Counted from the stretch's first letter, positions 7,760-15,508 are shown. The stretch: DNA of 34,890 nt from Trichococcus pasteurii (GCF_900112935.1 NZ_FONM01000025.1:1-34890); one strand, 5' to 3'. The notes: generated from the letters alone by a model not told the origin. Program-made: numbers and translations.

Positions 7760-7897
7760 TCAGTTGCCACCCTTTTGAAGCGCATCCTGTTTGTGCTCTA
7801 CCTCCCATTTTCCACCGTATCTTTTCGGATAGTCAGATGGCATCCACCAGTGGGGCGTTGAAAACTTGATAAATAAACACTTCACTATTGAACCTAG
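7760..7897 (-). pseudogene. Orphan C-terminal coding scrap
   Basis: Between the sugar module and the resolvase, a minus-strand frame runs without a stop to a TGA at 7760-7762. It encodes a tail with unusually gene-like composition: FSTPHWWMPSDYPKRYGG, then KWEVEHKQDALQKGGN. It has no start or ribosome-binding site and a stop lies just upstream, so it is at best the end of a lost gene. The family is not recognised. The rest of the 7598-7925 gap holds only the terminator above. Confidence 0.3.
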
Positions 7898-7925
7898 TTA
7901 TAATAATCCGATAATGAATGATACA

Positions 7926-8483
7926 CTACTGGACCAAGGTAGCCCTCTTGTGGCGGGTCAAAGTACTCTTGCTTATGCCGGTCATTTTCTCTACTTCTTT
8001 ATAGGAATGATTCTTCAGTAGATTCATGGCGAGATTGATTTGTTGCTGGCTGAATTTTTTCGGTCGCCCTTCCCGGAAGTCAGGTTTCTGTTTAGCCAAC
8101 TCTTTCCCCTCTTGTGTACGTTCTACAATCAAATCACGTTCAAAATCCGCAAAAGCGCTGAAAATCGTGAAGATCAATCTTCCGGTTGACGTATTTTCAA
8201 TAATTCCTAGATTCAGCACATTGATCCGCACACCCTTCTCAAATAAGAGCTTGATCGTGTTCAATGCGTCTTGTGTACTGCGAGCGAAGCGGTCCAGCTT
8301 CGTCACAACCAAAGTATCCCCTGTCTGGATTTCCTGAAGGAGTTTTTGAAATTCGGGACGATCACTTTTTGTTCCGGTAATTTTTTCGAAGTAGACCCGG
8401 TCGCAGCGTTCCTCCTCGAGTTGACGCAGCTGCCCTTCCAAATCTTGCTGGCGAGTACTCACCCGTGCGTAACCATATTTCAT
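7926..8483 (-). CDS. Serine resolvase/invertase
   Basis: The 185-residue site-specific recombinase looks intact. The catalytic domain begins YGYARVST with the nucleophile Ser9. It includes [15 protein letters not shown] with the conserved Arg residues and [21 protein letters not shown], and then a C-terminal helix-turn-helix ([19 protein letters not shown]). Such enzymes resolve plasmid multimers or transposon cointegrates. The start at 8483 begins the family motif directly. It differs clearly from the decayed resolvase near 1.6-2.1 kb, so the two came from separate elements, and together they bracket the sugar module. The upstream stretch 8490-8600 is AT-rich and could hold its res site. Confidence 0.93.
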   Translation of the reverse strand: MKYGYARVSTRQQDLEGQLRQLEEERCDRVYFEKITGTKSDRPEFQKLLQEIQTGDTLVVTKLDRFARSTQDALNTIKLLFEKGVRINVLNLGIIENTSTGRLIFTIFSAFADFERDLIVERTQEGKELAKQKPDFREGRPKKFSQQQINLAMNLLKNHSYKEVEKMTGISKSTLTRHKRATLVQ

Positions 8484-8623
8484 CTTTTTTTGACCTCACT
8501 TTTGACTATAAGTTATGACACCTTTGTATCCCTTGATTTTACTAGAGCAAGGAAGCATAGTCAATACTCTTGAGTTTTGGTGATAGTGTACTAAAATAAT
8601 TTTGAAAACCTTCATAAACCAAA

Positions 8624-8665
8624 AACGTCAAAACGCATCTGAAAGATCAAATGCATTTTGACGTT
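8624..8665 (-). terminator. Terminator of the cadmium operon
   Basis: AACGTCAAAACGCAT (8624-8638) pairs with 8651-8665 with one mismatch. On the minus strand a T-rich tail follows, just past the cadA stop. Confidence 0.75.
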
Positions 8666-8705
8666 ATTGGCTAATTTTATTGTTTCCTGATCGAATCGTG
8701 GAAAT

Positions 8706-10892
8706 CTATTTCTTTAAAATCCGCATAGCATTGAGAACGGCTATTACCGTCACGCCGACATCTGCAAAAACCGCTTCCCACATGGTGGCAACCCCGAAAG
8801 CTCCCAGAAGGAGGAACAGTCCCTTCACTCCGAGGGCAAAGAAGATATTCTGCCATACAATGCGACGGGTATCCTTGGCCACCAGCATGGCGACCCCAAT
8901 CTTGGAAGGCTTATCGTCCATAATTACCACGTCAGCCGCCTCAATGGCTGCATCTGACCCCAATCCCCCCATGGCAATCCCAATATCCGAACGGGCTAGA
9001 ACGGGGGTGTCATTGATTCCATCCCCCACGAAGGCGACTTTCTCATTTTTCTTTTTACGTGAGAGGATTTCTTCGAACTTTGTCACCTTATCTTGCGGCA
9101 ACAACTCGCTGTAGACCTCTGTAATCCCCAGCTTCTGGGCGATTGCGTCCCCTACTGCTTTCGAGTCGCCAGTCAGCATAATGATATGCTTGATTCCAAG
9201 CTCCTTCATGCTGGCGATCGCGGCGGCGGCATCCTCCTTAATGGCATCCGCAATCAAGAGGTACCCAGCATACTTCCCTTCTATCGCCAGGTAAACAATT
9301 GTCCCGATTTCGGTTACTTCCTCGAAGTTCACAGAAAACCTTTCCATCAGACGAGCATTCCCAGCCAATATATTTTTTCCATCGATGGTGGCTTCGATAC
9401 CGTGTCCGGGAATCTCGTTATAGGTGGTAATTCTTTCTTCCTGGATCTCTTTTTTATATTTTTCTTTAATGGAATCCGCGATCGGGTGGGTGGAATGGGC
9501 TTCGGCATGCGCAGCCACTTCCAGTAATCCTTCCGCACTGATTCCTTTCTCGGGTTCAATCGCTGTTATCTCGAACTTCCCTTTCGTCAAAGTGCCGGTC
9601 TTATCCATCACCACGTACTTCAAGTCATTTAGAGCTTCCAGGTAATTACTTCCTTTCACTAGTATGCCCTTCCGTGAAGAGGCTCCGATTCCGCCGAAAA
9701 AACTAATCGGAATGGAGACAACCAGGGCACACGGACAAGAAATAACCAAGAAAATAGCTGCCCGGTAAATCCATTCATCGAAAGTAGCTCCCGGGAGCAC
9801 CAACGGTGGCACAATGGCCAACAAGAGCGCTGCTACCACGACAACCGGGGTATAGTAGCGAGCAAATTTGGTGATAAATTGCTCGGTCGGTGCCTTTCGT
9901 CCACTCGCATTCTCTACCAAATCCAAAATTTTCTTGACGGTTGATTCCGCAAAAGGCTTCTCCACCGCTACTTTCAGAACCCCGTTGCGGTTGATAAAGC
10001 CACTCAGGACGGAGTCACCCGGGTTCACGCTACGTGGTACGGATTCCCCGGTCAAGGCGGATGTATCCATGGCGGAAGTCCCTTCCACTACCTTCCCGTC
10101 CAACGGCACTTTTTCTCCAGGACGGACAAGTATGAGATCACCCACTTTAATGGTTTCCGGGGCGACCTTCTGGGTACCATTTTCAGTTACCAAATTCGCA
10201 TAATCAGGACGGATATCCATCAAATCAGCAATTGAGCGACGGGATTTCGAAAGGGCGACATCTTGGAACAGTTCCCCTACCTGATAGAACAACATAACCG
10301 CAACGGCTTCCGGATACTCCTGAACATAGAAGGCAGCTAGTGTTGCAATTGTCATCAGGAAGTTCTCATCGAATAGCTGCCCCCGGAAAAGGTTGCGAAA
10401 GGCACGCCAAACGATATCATAGCCAACAACCAAATAGGCAATCACAAACAGAGTAACGGAAAGCCATCCTTCCAGTGGCAGGAATATTCCAGCCAGCAGG
10501 AGCGTGAACCCGAGTAACAAGCGGATGACGGCCGTCTTTAATTCGTCTTCTTCATCTTTCTCAACTGCTGTTTCAAAATCCATTTGTTGCAAAGCCTCGG
10601 AAACAGCCACCGGAGGAGTTTCTGATCGGCTGCTTCCTCCGATTACTGTGCCATCCGCTTTATTCCGCAGGGTTATGCCAGGCTCCAAGGCGTTAACTTT
10701 CTGTTTCACCTGAGATAAGACGAGTTCTTCCCTTTCCCCGGTCACCTCGAAGCGCAAGGTTTGGGTCATGTAGTTCACGTTGCTGTTGGCCACACCTGCC
10801 ACCTTCGCAACGCCTCTTTCTACTTTATTAGCACAATTAGCGCAATCGATCCCATCGAGGATCCATTCGTGTTGTTTCTTGTTCTCGTCCAT
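8706..10892 (-). CDS. cadA: CadA-type Cd/Zn/Pb-exporting P1B ATPase
   Basis: This 728-residue P-type ATPase pumps soft divalent metals out across the membrane. In order it shows an N-terminal metal-binding domain with CANC (IDCANCANKVE), paired membrane helices, the TGES phosphatase loop and the membrane metal site Cys386-Pro-Cys388 in SCPCALVVSIP. It also has the phosphorylation motif DKTGTLT, HPIA in the nucleotide domain and GDGINDTPVLA. The CPC-ALVVSIP context and MGGLGSDAAIEAAD tail are those of the Cd/Zn (ZntA/CadA) subgroup, not copper. Length is typical. It is third in the cadC-cadD-cadA operon and so under CadC control. Confidence 0.95.
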   Translation of the reverse strand: MDENKKQHEWILDGIDCANCANKVERGVAKVAGVANSNVNYMTQTLRFEVTGEREELVLSQVKQKVNALEPGITLRNKADGTVIGGSSRSETPPVAVSEALQQMDFETAVEKDEEDELKTAVIRLLLGFTLLLAGIFLPLEGWLSVTLFVIAYLVVGYDIVWRAFRNLFRGQLFDENFLMTIATLAAFYVQEYPEAVAVMLFYQVGELFQDVALSKSRRSIADLMDIRPDYANLVTENGTQKVAPETIKVGDLILVRPGEKVPLDGKVVEGTSAMDTSALTGESVPRSVNPGDSVLSGFINRNGVLKVAVEKPFAESTVKKILDLVENASGRKAPTEQFITKFARYYTPVVVVAALLLAIVPPLVLPGATFDEWIYRAAIFLVISCPCALVVSIPISFFGGIGASSRKGILVKGSNYLEALNDLKYVVMDKTGTLTKGKFEITAIEPEKGISAEGLLEVAAHAEAHSTHPIADSIKEKYKKEIQEERITTYNEIPGHGIEATIDGKNILAGNARLMERFSVNFEEVTEIGTIVYLAIEGKYAGYLLIADAIKEDAAAAIASMKELGIKHIIMLTGDSKAVGDAIAQKLGITEVYSELLPQDKVTKFEEILSRKKKNEKVAFVGDGINDTPVLARSDIGIAMGGLGSDAAIEAADVVIMDDKPSKIGVAMLVAKDTRRIVWQNIFFALGVKGLFLLLGAFGVATMWEAVFADVGVTVIAVLNAMRILKK

Positions 10893-10932
10893 TGCGTCTC
10901 TCCTTATTGAATATTAGTTTGAATGGCTTTCT

Positions 10933-11544
10933 CTATAATCCCAACAGGGTTTGAATGGTGCCATTTTCCATCATAATATAAATTCCTAATCCAATAAAAA
11001 CCAGCGAGACTATCACCCGCTGATACTTCTCGATTGTTTCTGATATCAAGGTAATTTTTGATAATCTGTAACTGATATAGCAAAGGATCGCCACAGAGAT
11101 GGCGAAAACAATTAACGCTACACCAATTTCAATTCCAGCTAGTGATGTAAAGTAAGGGATATAAATACCTAGATTGTCACCACCGGAAGCCACGGTAATC
11201 AGGGCTACCGTCCAAAATAATCGGTTTCCCCCTCCTGCTTCCATTTTTTCAAGCACTTCCTCTTCATCTTCATCCTGCTCTCCCTTGAAAGTAATCCGAA
11301 TTCCTAAGTACAGTGGAATCAATCCCAACAAACCAATAATCCAGTCTTCAGGAATGAGGTTTAAAACATAAGCTGCAAATAAACTGAACGCAACGAGCAT
11401 TCCCGTTCCCAGGTATTGTCCCCCAACGATTTCCTTCATCTTCCCCTTCGTGCTGCTTTGAGAGAAGATAATCATGAGGATCAGGAGATAATCAATACTG
11501 GTAGAAACATAAACCGCAAGGGCAGATATAATTGTTTGTAACAT
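10933..11544 (-). CDS. cadD: CadD-family cadmium resistance transporter
   Basis: This 203-residue integral membrane protein of the CadD family gives cadmium resistance by efflux or sequestration at the membrane. Five to six hydrophobic helices are visible. The family patterns VSTSIDYLLILMIIFSQ at the N-terminus, GGQYLGTG, and ASGGDNLGIYIPYF in the middle, with its conserved Asp/Asn, are present. An acidic cytoplasmic loop (EQDEDEEEVLE) lies around residue 95. It lies between cadC (14 nt gap) and cadA (40 nt gap), which makes one operon. Having both a CadD and a CadA pump under one regulator gives overlapping Cd protection. Confidence 0.93.
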   Translation of the reverse strand: MLQTIISALAVYVSTSIDYLLILMIIFSQSSTKGKMKEIVGGQYLGTGMLVAFSLFAAYVLNLIPEDWIIGLLGLIPLYLGIRITFKGEQDEDEEEVLEKMEAGGGNRLFWTVALITVASGGDNLGIYIPYFTSLAGIEIGVALIVFAISVAILCYISYRLSKITLISETIEKYQRVIVSLVFIGLGIYIMMENGTIQTLLGL

Positions 11545-11558
11545 AGGTGCGCTCCCAT

Positions 11559-11942
11559 CTAAGATATAAGTTGCAAGTCTTCTCCCACTCTTAAGACCGA
11601 GCGAATAAAAGTCACTATTTCTTCGTTGGCCAGCGAATAGTAGACCATCTTCCCTTCTCTATAGGAGGTGGTTACGCCATTTTTTTTCAAAAACCGCAAA
11701 TGATGGGAAGTGGTGGCCATACTTGCATCAATAATGGCCGCTAGATCACACACGCACATTTCCTTATAGGTGGCCAGGGCATAAAGAATCTGGACTCTGG
11801 AGGTCTCTCCCAGACATTTGCTTAGTACTGATAGGCTCGCAAAATCCTTCCCTTGGAGTTCAGCTATAATATAATTCACCTTTTCCTCATGGACAACCGT
11901 GACACTACAAACATCTATGTCCATCTTGTCGATTTTATTCAC
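11559..11942 (-). CDS. cadC: CadC/ArsR-family metal-sensing repressor
   Basis: The 127-residue ArsR-family repressor releases DNA when it binds Cd, Pb or Zn. The metal-site cysteines expected for CadC are visible: Cys63 and Cys65 in the alpha-3 motif EMCVCDLA, and one N-terminal Cys12 in DVCSV. The helix-turn-helix follows (MATTSHHLRFLKKNGV, then GKMVYYSL). The GTG start at 11942 was preferred because GGGGGGAG precedes it; an in-frame ATG at 11966 lies inside the operator. An inverted repeat directly upstream is a fitting operator. It is the first gene of the cad operon and therefore self-regulating. Confidence 0.92.
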   Translation of the reverse strand: MNKIDKMDIDVCSVTVVHEEKVNYIIAELQGKDFASLSVLSKCLGETSRVQILYALATYKEMCVCDLAAIIDASMATTSHHLRFLKKNGVTTSYREGKMVYYSLANEEIVTFIRSVLRVGEDLQLIS

Positions 11943-11964
11943 CCTTCTCCCCCCCTTTTTTATC

Positions 11965-11984
11965 ATTCAAACGTTCATTTGAAT
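11965..11984. promoter_or_regulatory. CadC operator with overlapping -10
   Basis: ATTCAAA (11965-11971) and TTTGAAT (11978-11984) form a perfect inverted repeat with a 6-nt spacer, the form used by ArsR/CadC repressors. A minus-strand TATACT hexamer lies just upstream (about 11987-11992), so a bound repressor would cover the transcription start. Confidence 0.7.
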
Positions 11985-12144
11985 GAAGTATATCAGCATT
12001 TGCTCCAATTTTCCATAACTATTTTAATTGTTGCCAAGAAGTGAGTGAGGACCTGGTTTCTCTTCAGAGCATCCAGCCTTACTCTGTTGTATTTACTTCG
12101 TCGTGTGAGGAGCCGTTCTCTCCAAAATTTCTCGGATTCCTATA

Positions 12145-12196
12145 TCGAAAAATAGCCGTGATTTTGCCAGAAGGCAGATTCACGGCTATTTTTCGA
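12145..12196 (-). terminator. Perfect 17-bp hairpin terminator
   Basis: TCGAAAAATAGCCGTGA (12145-12161) is exactly complementary to 12180-12196, with an 18-nt loop. It lies just downstream of the P-type ATPase remnant and probably survives from that gene. The rest of 11985-12235 shows no gene. Confidence 0.7.
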
Positions 12197-12235
12197 TGTA
12201 AGCAATTAGATTCCTCGATAATGTTTATAGTTGGA

Positions 12236-12571
12236 TTAGAGAGACCTTAGCAAGCGGAGTCCATTTAGGATCACAACGATTGTACTTCCTTCATGGACAA
12301 TGACGCTAATCGCGATATCCGTCAAACCTAAAAGGCTAACGGTAACCAGGAGGACCACGACTGCCATGGAGAAGTAGATGTTTTGCCAAATCACTTTGTT
12401 CATCTTTTTAGATAATCTGTGGGATTGGACTAGTCTGTCTAGATTGTTTTGCATCAAAACGAGATCCGAGACATCAATCGCAACATCAGTACCCTCTCCC
12501 ATCGCGATTCCAATATCGGCATTCACGAGGGCTGGGGCATCGTTCACACCATCGCCCACCATGGCGACCAC
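12236..12571 (-). pseudogene. C-terminal remnant of a heavy-metal P-type ATPase
   Basis: About 111 residues remain of a metal ATPase: [32 protein letters not shown] of the hinge region, then two hydrophobic helices and the end [19 protein letters not shown]. Functional enzymes are 600-800 residues with a CPC/CPH site and DKTG loop, none of which is here. The first in-frame ATG is internal to a conserved motif. Upstream, another frame reads LEFKDLADR before joining the motif, which suggests a frameshift at the break. The [12 protein letters not shown] ending is closest to the Cd/Zn class. It is non-functional debris beside an intact cadA. Confidence 0.85.
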
Positions 12572-12643
12572 ACCTATCAGCTAAGTCTTTAAATTCTAGA
12601 TAGTGGGTGGGCTTATTCTGAATGATGGCATCAAAGGTGCCAT

Positions 12644-13243
12644 TTAATTAGGCGATAGTTCAGCCTCTGTTACCCATTTATGGTTCCTGACCATTTCTTC
12701 CCCTGTGGTAGGCTCAAAGTCAACCATATATACGGTAGTGTCTTCTGCTGATTCTATCGTGGCAGTTGCCCCTTGCATGCCTTCCATATGACTCGCTTCC
12801 AACGTAACCTCCGTACCAGGTTCCAGTGGTTCTTCGACATCTTTTGTTTCAGCTATTTCTTCTTGGATAACCCATTGATGGTTGGTTACTCGCGGATCGC
12901 CATTAGTTGGATTGAAAGATACTTCGTAAACTGTAGTGTCGAATGCCCCTACAATAGTAGCCTCTGCACCCTGCATTCCTGTCATATGGTCTGAATTGAT
13001 GGTAACAATGTCCCCTATCCGATATGTTGGATTTTCTGCTGCTAGTAATCCTTCTGGTATTTCTCCAGAATCATCATGCATCATTTCACCCATATTCGAA
13101 GTAGAAGCAATACTTTCTATATCTGATGAAATATTTCCCACGGACTCAGAATCTACGTCTCCATCTTGATCAATAGAACATGCGGCCAATAATACTAATG
13201 TAGAAAGACCTAGGATACTTTTTATCAATCGGTTTTTATACAT
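12644..13243 (-). CDS. DUF1541 (YdhK-type) lipoprotein, metal-associated
   Basis: The 199-residue exported lipoprotein has a signal peptide (KNRLIKSILGLSTLVLL) ending in the lipobox LAAC, with Cys22 as the acylated residue. An acidic/Ser-rich linker with NMGEMMHDD follows. Two repeats of the DUF1541 module start at YRIGDIVTINSDHMTGMQGAEATIV and PGTEVTLEASHMEGMQGATATI. Each has an HM.GM core and a terminal NH.WV. The family is often found beside copper and silver genes and its His/Met pairs suggest metal binding at the surface, but its function is not proven. AGGAGGG precedes the ATG. It would be a client of the Lgt and Lit enzymes encoded nearby. Confidence 0.88.
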   Translation of the reverse strand: MYKNRLIKSILGLSTLVLLAACSIDQDGDVDSESVGNISSDIESIASTSNMGEMMHDDSGEIPEGLLAAENPTYRIGDIVTINSDHMTGMQGAEATIVGAFDTTVYEVSFNPTNGDPRVTNHQWVIQEEIAETKDVEEPLEPGTEVTLEASHMEGMQGATATIESAEDTTVYMVDFEPTTGEEMVRNHKWVTEAELSPN

Positions 13244-13287
13244 GTTTCATTACCCTCCTTTAGGGACTATTATCGAAAGTACTCTAC

Positions 13288-13316
13288 ATTACACATTCTG
13301 TCTTTCCTTTTTTCAA
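13288..13316 (-). promoter_or_regulatory. Promoter of the DUF1541 lipoprotein gene
   Basis: On the minus strand TTGAAA (13311-13316), a 17-nt spacer and TGTAAT (13288-13293) lie 45 nt before the start codon. No copper box (TACANNTGTA) or envelope-regulon box is seen here, so its control differs from its neighbours. Confidence 0.55.
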
Positions 13317-13372
13317 TAGTCAAATAATTAGTCTTATAATCAATTTACCTAGTAAGGGCTATAGGTTCATTT

Positions 13373-13468
13373 TTAGTAGTCAAGTACAGCACAATCAGAT
13401 GCATACAATCGGTATCCAAAAAAATGTCGCATTAATTCGTAGCCATTATTTGGGCCCCACTTTTTTAT
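13373..13468 (-). pseudogene. Orphan coding scrap upstream of the DUF1541 gene
   Basis: A short minus-strand frame ends at a TAA (13373-13375) and reads KKWGPNNGYELMRHFFGYR, then LYASDCAVLDY. This amino-acid mix is hardly random, but the frame has no start and a stop lies just upstream. It is probably the C-terminus of a deleted gene; the family is not recognised. Confidence 0.3.
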
Positions 13469-13525
13469 TTAAAAACTATTCCTTCAATTTTTAGATGCTT
13501 TAATGGCTTCCTACAAAAAAATCGC

Positions 13526-13807
13526 TCACTCTTCCGATACAGTATCACTTTCTTTTTTCGAACAACAGTTTTCCTTTTTCTTACCACCTAGCATTGATAG
13601 CATCATTCCTCCCATCATAATGGGGCATATAAATGGCGCAATAACTCCTAATATAGTAGCAAGTCCGAGATTATATTTAGCAATAAATGGTATTGATACT
13701 ATAATCAGTATTGGTAGGCCACAACAAATAATCATATGGATCATATGATGTAATGGACTGTGTTTATGCGTTCCTGATTTCTCTTCTTTACTTTCATGGT
13801 GGTGCAT
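13526..13807 (-). CDS. Small His/Cys/Met-rich membrane protein
   Basis: The 93-residue protein starts with a His-rich segment (MHHHESKEEKSGTHKHSPLHHMIHM). A cysteine pair and hydrophobic helix follow (IICCGLPILIIVSIPFIA), then a second helix with ICPIMMGGMMLSML and a tail with CCSKKES. Two membrane passes with metal-liking residues on both ends suggest a copper- or silver-handling accessory protein. AAGGGGA precedes the ATG by 8 nt. No family is recognised with confidence. A terminator upstream separates it from the SHOCT gene, so it is probably transcribed on its own. Confidence 0.65.
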   Translation of the reverse strand: MHHHESKEEKSGTHKHSPLHHMIHMIICCGLPILIIVSIPFIAKYNLGLATILGVIAPFICPIMMGGMMLSMLGGKKKENCCSKKESDTVSEE

Positions 13808-13890
13808 AATTTATCCCCTTGCTTTGATTTATTTTATGTTTCTGTTTTTATAATAATATATGAATGTGTTGATTTTATGTAGAAAAAAAT

Positions 13891-13937
13891 CATATCAAAA
13901 AGCCAAGATTTGTATATGATCTTGGCTTTTTGATATG
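13891..13937 (-). terminator. Perfect 19-bp hairpin terminator
   Basis: The arms 13891-13909 and 13919-13937 are exactly complementary, with a 9-nt loop. It ends the PepSY-SHOCT operon. The 5-T run is inside the stem (AAAAAGCC side). Confidence 0.85.
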
Positions 13938-14005
13938 AATAGTTCATTTCCGGAATATATTTTTGAGAAAACTCAGTTCGAGCATGAAACTTCAGACTTA
14001 CCCAA

Positions 14006-14245
14006 CTAACTTTTCAATATTTTCTTCTTTTGTTGGTATTCTTCGTCTGATAATTCTCCTTTTGCATAACGCTGATCAAGGATTTCAAGTGCCTCATCCC
14101 GGCCATTTGAAGTTGTGCCAGCATTATTGCCTCCTTGGACTAGCTTCATCACCGCGTATACGATAATAACGATTAAGATTACCAGGATAATCATCATGAA
14201 AATTCCCCAACCGCCCATCATGTCATAACCATAATAATTCATCAT
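14006..14245 (-). CDS. SHOCT-domain small membrane protein
   Basis: The 79-residue protein has a Tyr/Met/Gly-rich start (MMNYYGYDMMGGWG), one transmembrane helix (IFMMIILVILIVIIVYAVM) and a SHOCT domain at the end (ALEILDQRYAKGELSDEEYQQKKKIL). SHOCT is a short C-terminal oligomerisation motif common in small membrane proteins of unknown role. The ATG at 14245 lies 8 nt after GAGGAG; the upstream GTG would overlap that site. It is the second gene after the PepSY-like gene and falls under the same regulated promoter. A related SHOCT protein is encoded at 19.1 kb in another arm of the regulon. Confidence 0.85.
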   Translation of the reverse strand: MMNYYGYDMMGGWGIFMMIILVILIVIIVYAVMKLVQGGNNAGTTSNGRDEALEILDQRYAKGELSDEEYQQKKKILKS

Positions 14246-14265
14246 TTTTCCCACTCCTCTTTCTG

Positions 14266-14955
14266 TTAATGTTCAGAAATCACTTGTTCCAAATCGCCAT
14301 GCCAATCATGGTACCAGACTTCTCCGGTAAGGTCATTGACACTGAGCATCCCGATTACTTTGTCGTCTTCCTTGATATGAAAAGTGTAATAACCATAAAA
14401 TGCGTGCCCCTCACCCGGAACCGAAAAAGCTTCGCCCAACTGACTCTTCACAAAATCATCCGCAATTTTGACTGCTTCTGTTCGGTTCACAGTTGCCGTA
14501 TCCGTTGCATTCGCATTGTAGCGGAAGGATCCTCCCATCATCATGCTGTATTTCTCATTCCACATCATGTTGGGACCCGGCTCGGGGTAGATCTGTCCCG
14601 TATAAGGATTGACCAAGAATTCCATGGCCCCTCTGCCGGTATCTTTCTCTTCCACCGAAACGTAGTAATCCGCATCGGTGAAGACAAAAATATCTGCCAC
14701 TTGAAGATTATTTCCATAGCCCTTCAAATAATTTTCGACATCCGACAAAATCTGATCCGGCGTCAATTTCTCGCCACTGCTGTTCTGGTTGCTGTTGACT
14801 CTGCCACCCATCATGCCGCTGTTGTAAAACCCTTGCGTATAAACGTCTGTTCCCGCATTTTTTGCCAGCAAAAACAACCCGCTGCTGTAAACAATCAATA
14901 CAGCAAGCGCACCAAACAGGATCACACCCCACACTAATTGATGCTTGTTTTTCAT
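14266..14955 (-). CDS. PepSY-like exported or membrane-anchored protein
   Basis: The 229-residue protein has an N-terminal membrane anchor (VWGVILFGALAVLIVYSSGLFLL, residues 9-31) and an extracytoplasmic part. The latter has two PepSY-like modules: YYVSVEEKDTGRGAMEFLVNPYTGQIYPE around residues 97-125, and YYTFHIKEDDKVIGMLSVNDLTGEVWYHDW near the end. Met-rich patches (GMMGG, NMMWNEKYSMMMGG) suggest contact with Cu(I). PepSY domains are often inhibitory or metal-related. GAAGGCAGGG precedes the ATG. It is the first gene of a two-gene operon whose promoter carries the six-copy regulon box. Confidence 0.75.
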   Translation of the reverse strand: MKNKHQLVWGVILFGALAVLIVYSSGLFLLAKNAGTDVYTQGFYNSGMMGGRVNSNQNSSGEKLTPDQILSDVENYLKGYGNNLQVADIFVFTDADYYVSVEEKDTGRGAMEFLVNPYTGQIYPEPGPNMMWNEKYSMMMGGSFRYNANATDTATVNRTEAVKIADDFVKSQLGEAFSVPGEGHAFYGYYTFHIKEDDKVIGMLSVNDLTGEVWYHDWHGDLEQVISEH

Positions 14956-15266
14956 ATCCCTGCCTTCTTTCTTCGGTAAGCCTTAAAGCGATTTTGAATC
15001 GGCACCTCGTCTTTAGAAAATTGGATAAATTGTGCTTACTGAAATCCATGGCATCAATTACGCCTCTACATTTTTAATTAGTACCCTCACTTACTAAACG
15101 CCAATTCTTACTACTTATCCATACTTTGAGGATTTGTTAACCCTAATATACCGGAGCAATGTGTAGATTTAATGGAGTTTTGCTTCTTCATACAGTCTAC
15201 ATAATCACCTAGTATGCTATGACTATGAAATCTAAAAAAAACAATCCAGAAAGAAGGACATAGACT
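14956..15266. other. Divergent intergenic region of the PepSY and 58-residue genes
   Basis: The only structure seen is the paired regulon promoters at 15145-15218, listed separately. The 180-nt leader between that -10 and the PepSY start has no convincing hairpin or frame. Confidence 0.5.
15145..15218. promoter_or_regulatory. Paired regulon promoters A (minus) and A' (plus)
   Basis: Box A, read on the minus strand as CTCCATTAAATCTACACA (15160-15177), is followed after 9 nt by TATATT (15145-15150) for the PepSY operon. Box A' on the plus strand, CTTCATACAGTCTACATA (15186-15203), is followed after 9 nt by TATGCT (15213-15218) for the 58-residue protein. The two boxes are head-to-head with an 8-nt gap, exactly as at 21.6 kb. 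There is no -35 hexamer, as in activator-dependent promoters. Confidence 0.75.
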
Positions 15267-15443
15267 ATGCAAACAACTCTATTTATCATTTTAGTACTAC
15301 TGATTCCTGTTTTGACGATGGTAATCCTAAGTGCAGTTCGTAAACATAATTCTGTTTTAAGCGCAGATGTAAAAAGATTACGGGTAGAAAATGAGGCTTT
15401 GAGGAAAGAGCTTCTTAAACGCGGCATCATCGAATATGTTTAA
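15267..15443 (+). CDS. 58-residue membrane/coiled-coil microprotein
   Basis: The small gene has AGAAAGAAGG 9 nt before its ATG. It encodes one N-terminal transmembrane helix (TLFIILVLLIPVLTMVIL, residues 4-21), then a basic turn (RKHN) and a short heptad-like helix (LSADVKRLRVENEALRKELL). No family is recognised. Support comes from the ribosome-binding site, the regulon promoter A' just upstream and the terminator just downstream, which leave it as the only gene of its transcript. Its plan, one helix plus a coiled coil, resembles the 69-residue protein at 21.8 kb. A role as partner of the sensor kinase or envelope enzymes is only a guess. Confidence 0.75.
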   Translation: MQTTLFIILVLLIPVLTMVILSAVRKHNSVLSADVKRLRVENEALRKELLKRGIIEYV

Positions 15444-15470
15444 CAGTGGTAAAAAAAATAAACCTTAAGG

Positions 15471-15508
15471 AAAAGCATGCAGACAAAAGTCTCCATGCTT
15501 TTTTTTTC
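15471..15508 (+). terminator. Terminator of the 58-residue protein gene
   Basis: AAAAGCATG-C-AGAC pairs with GTCT-C-CATGCTTTT around a 4-nt loop, followed by eight T. On the minus strand four T follow the stem, so it may also end the adenylate kinase transcript. Confidence 0.85.

Noticed and set aside
13270-13300. Copper box near the DUF1541 promoter (CTACATTACACA)
   Set aside because: It does not match TACANNTGTA and lacks the regulon-box pattern.
15209-15430. Minus-strand 73-residue frame
   Set aside because: It is the antisense of the 58-residue gene, which has the ribosome-binding site, promoter and terminator. The minus frame has none.
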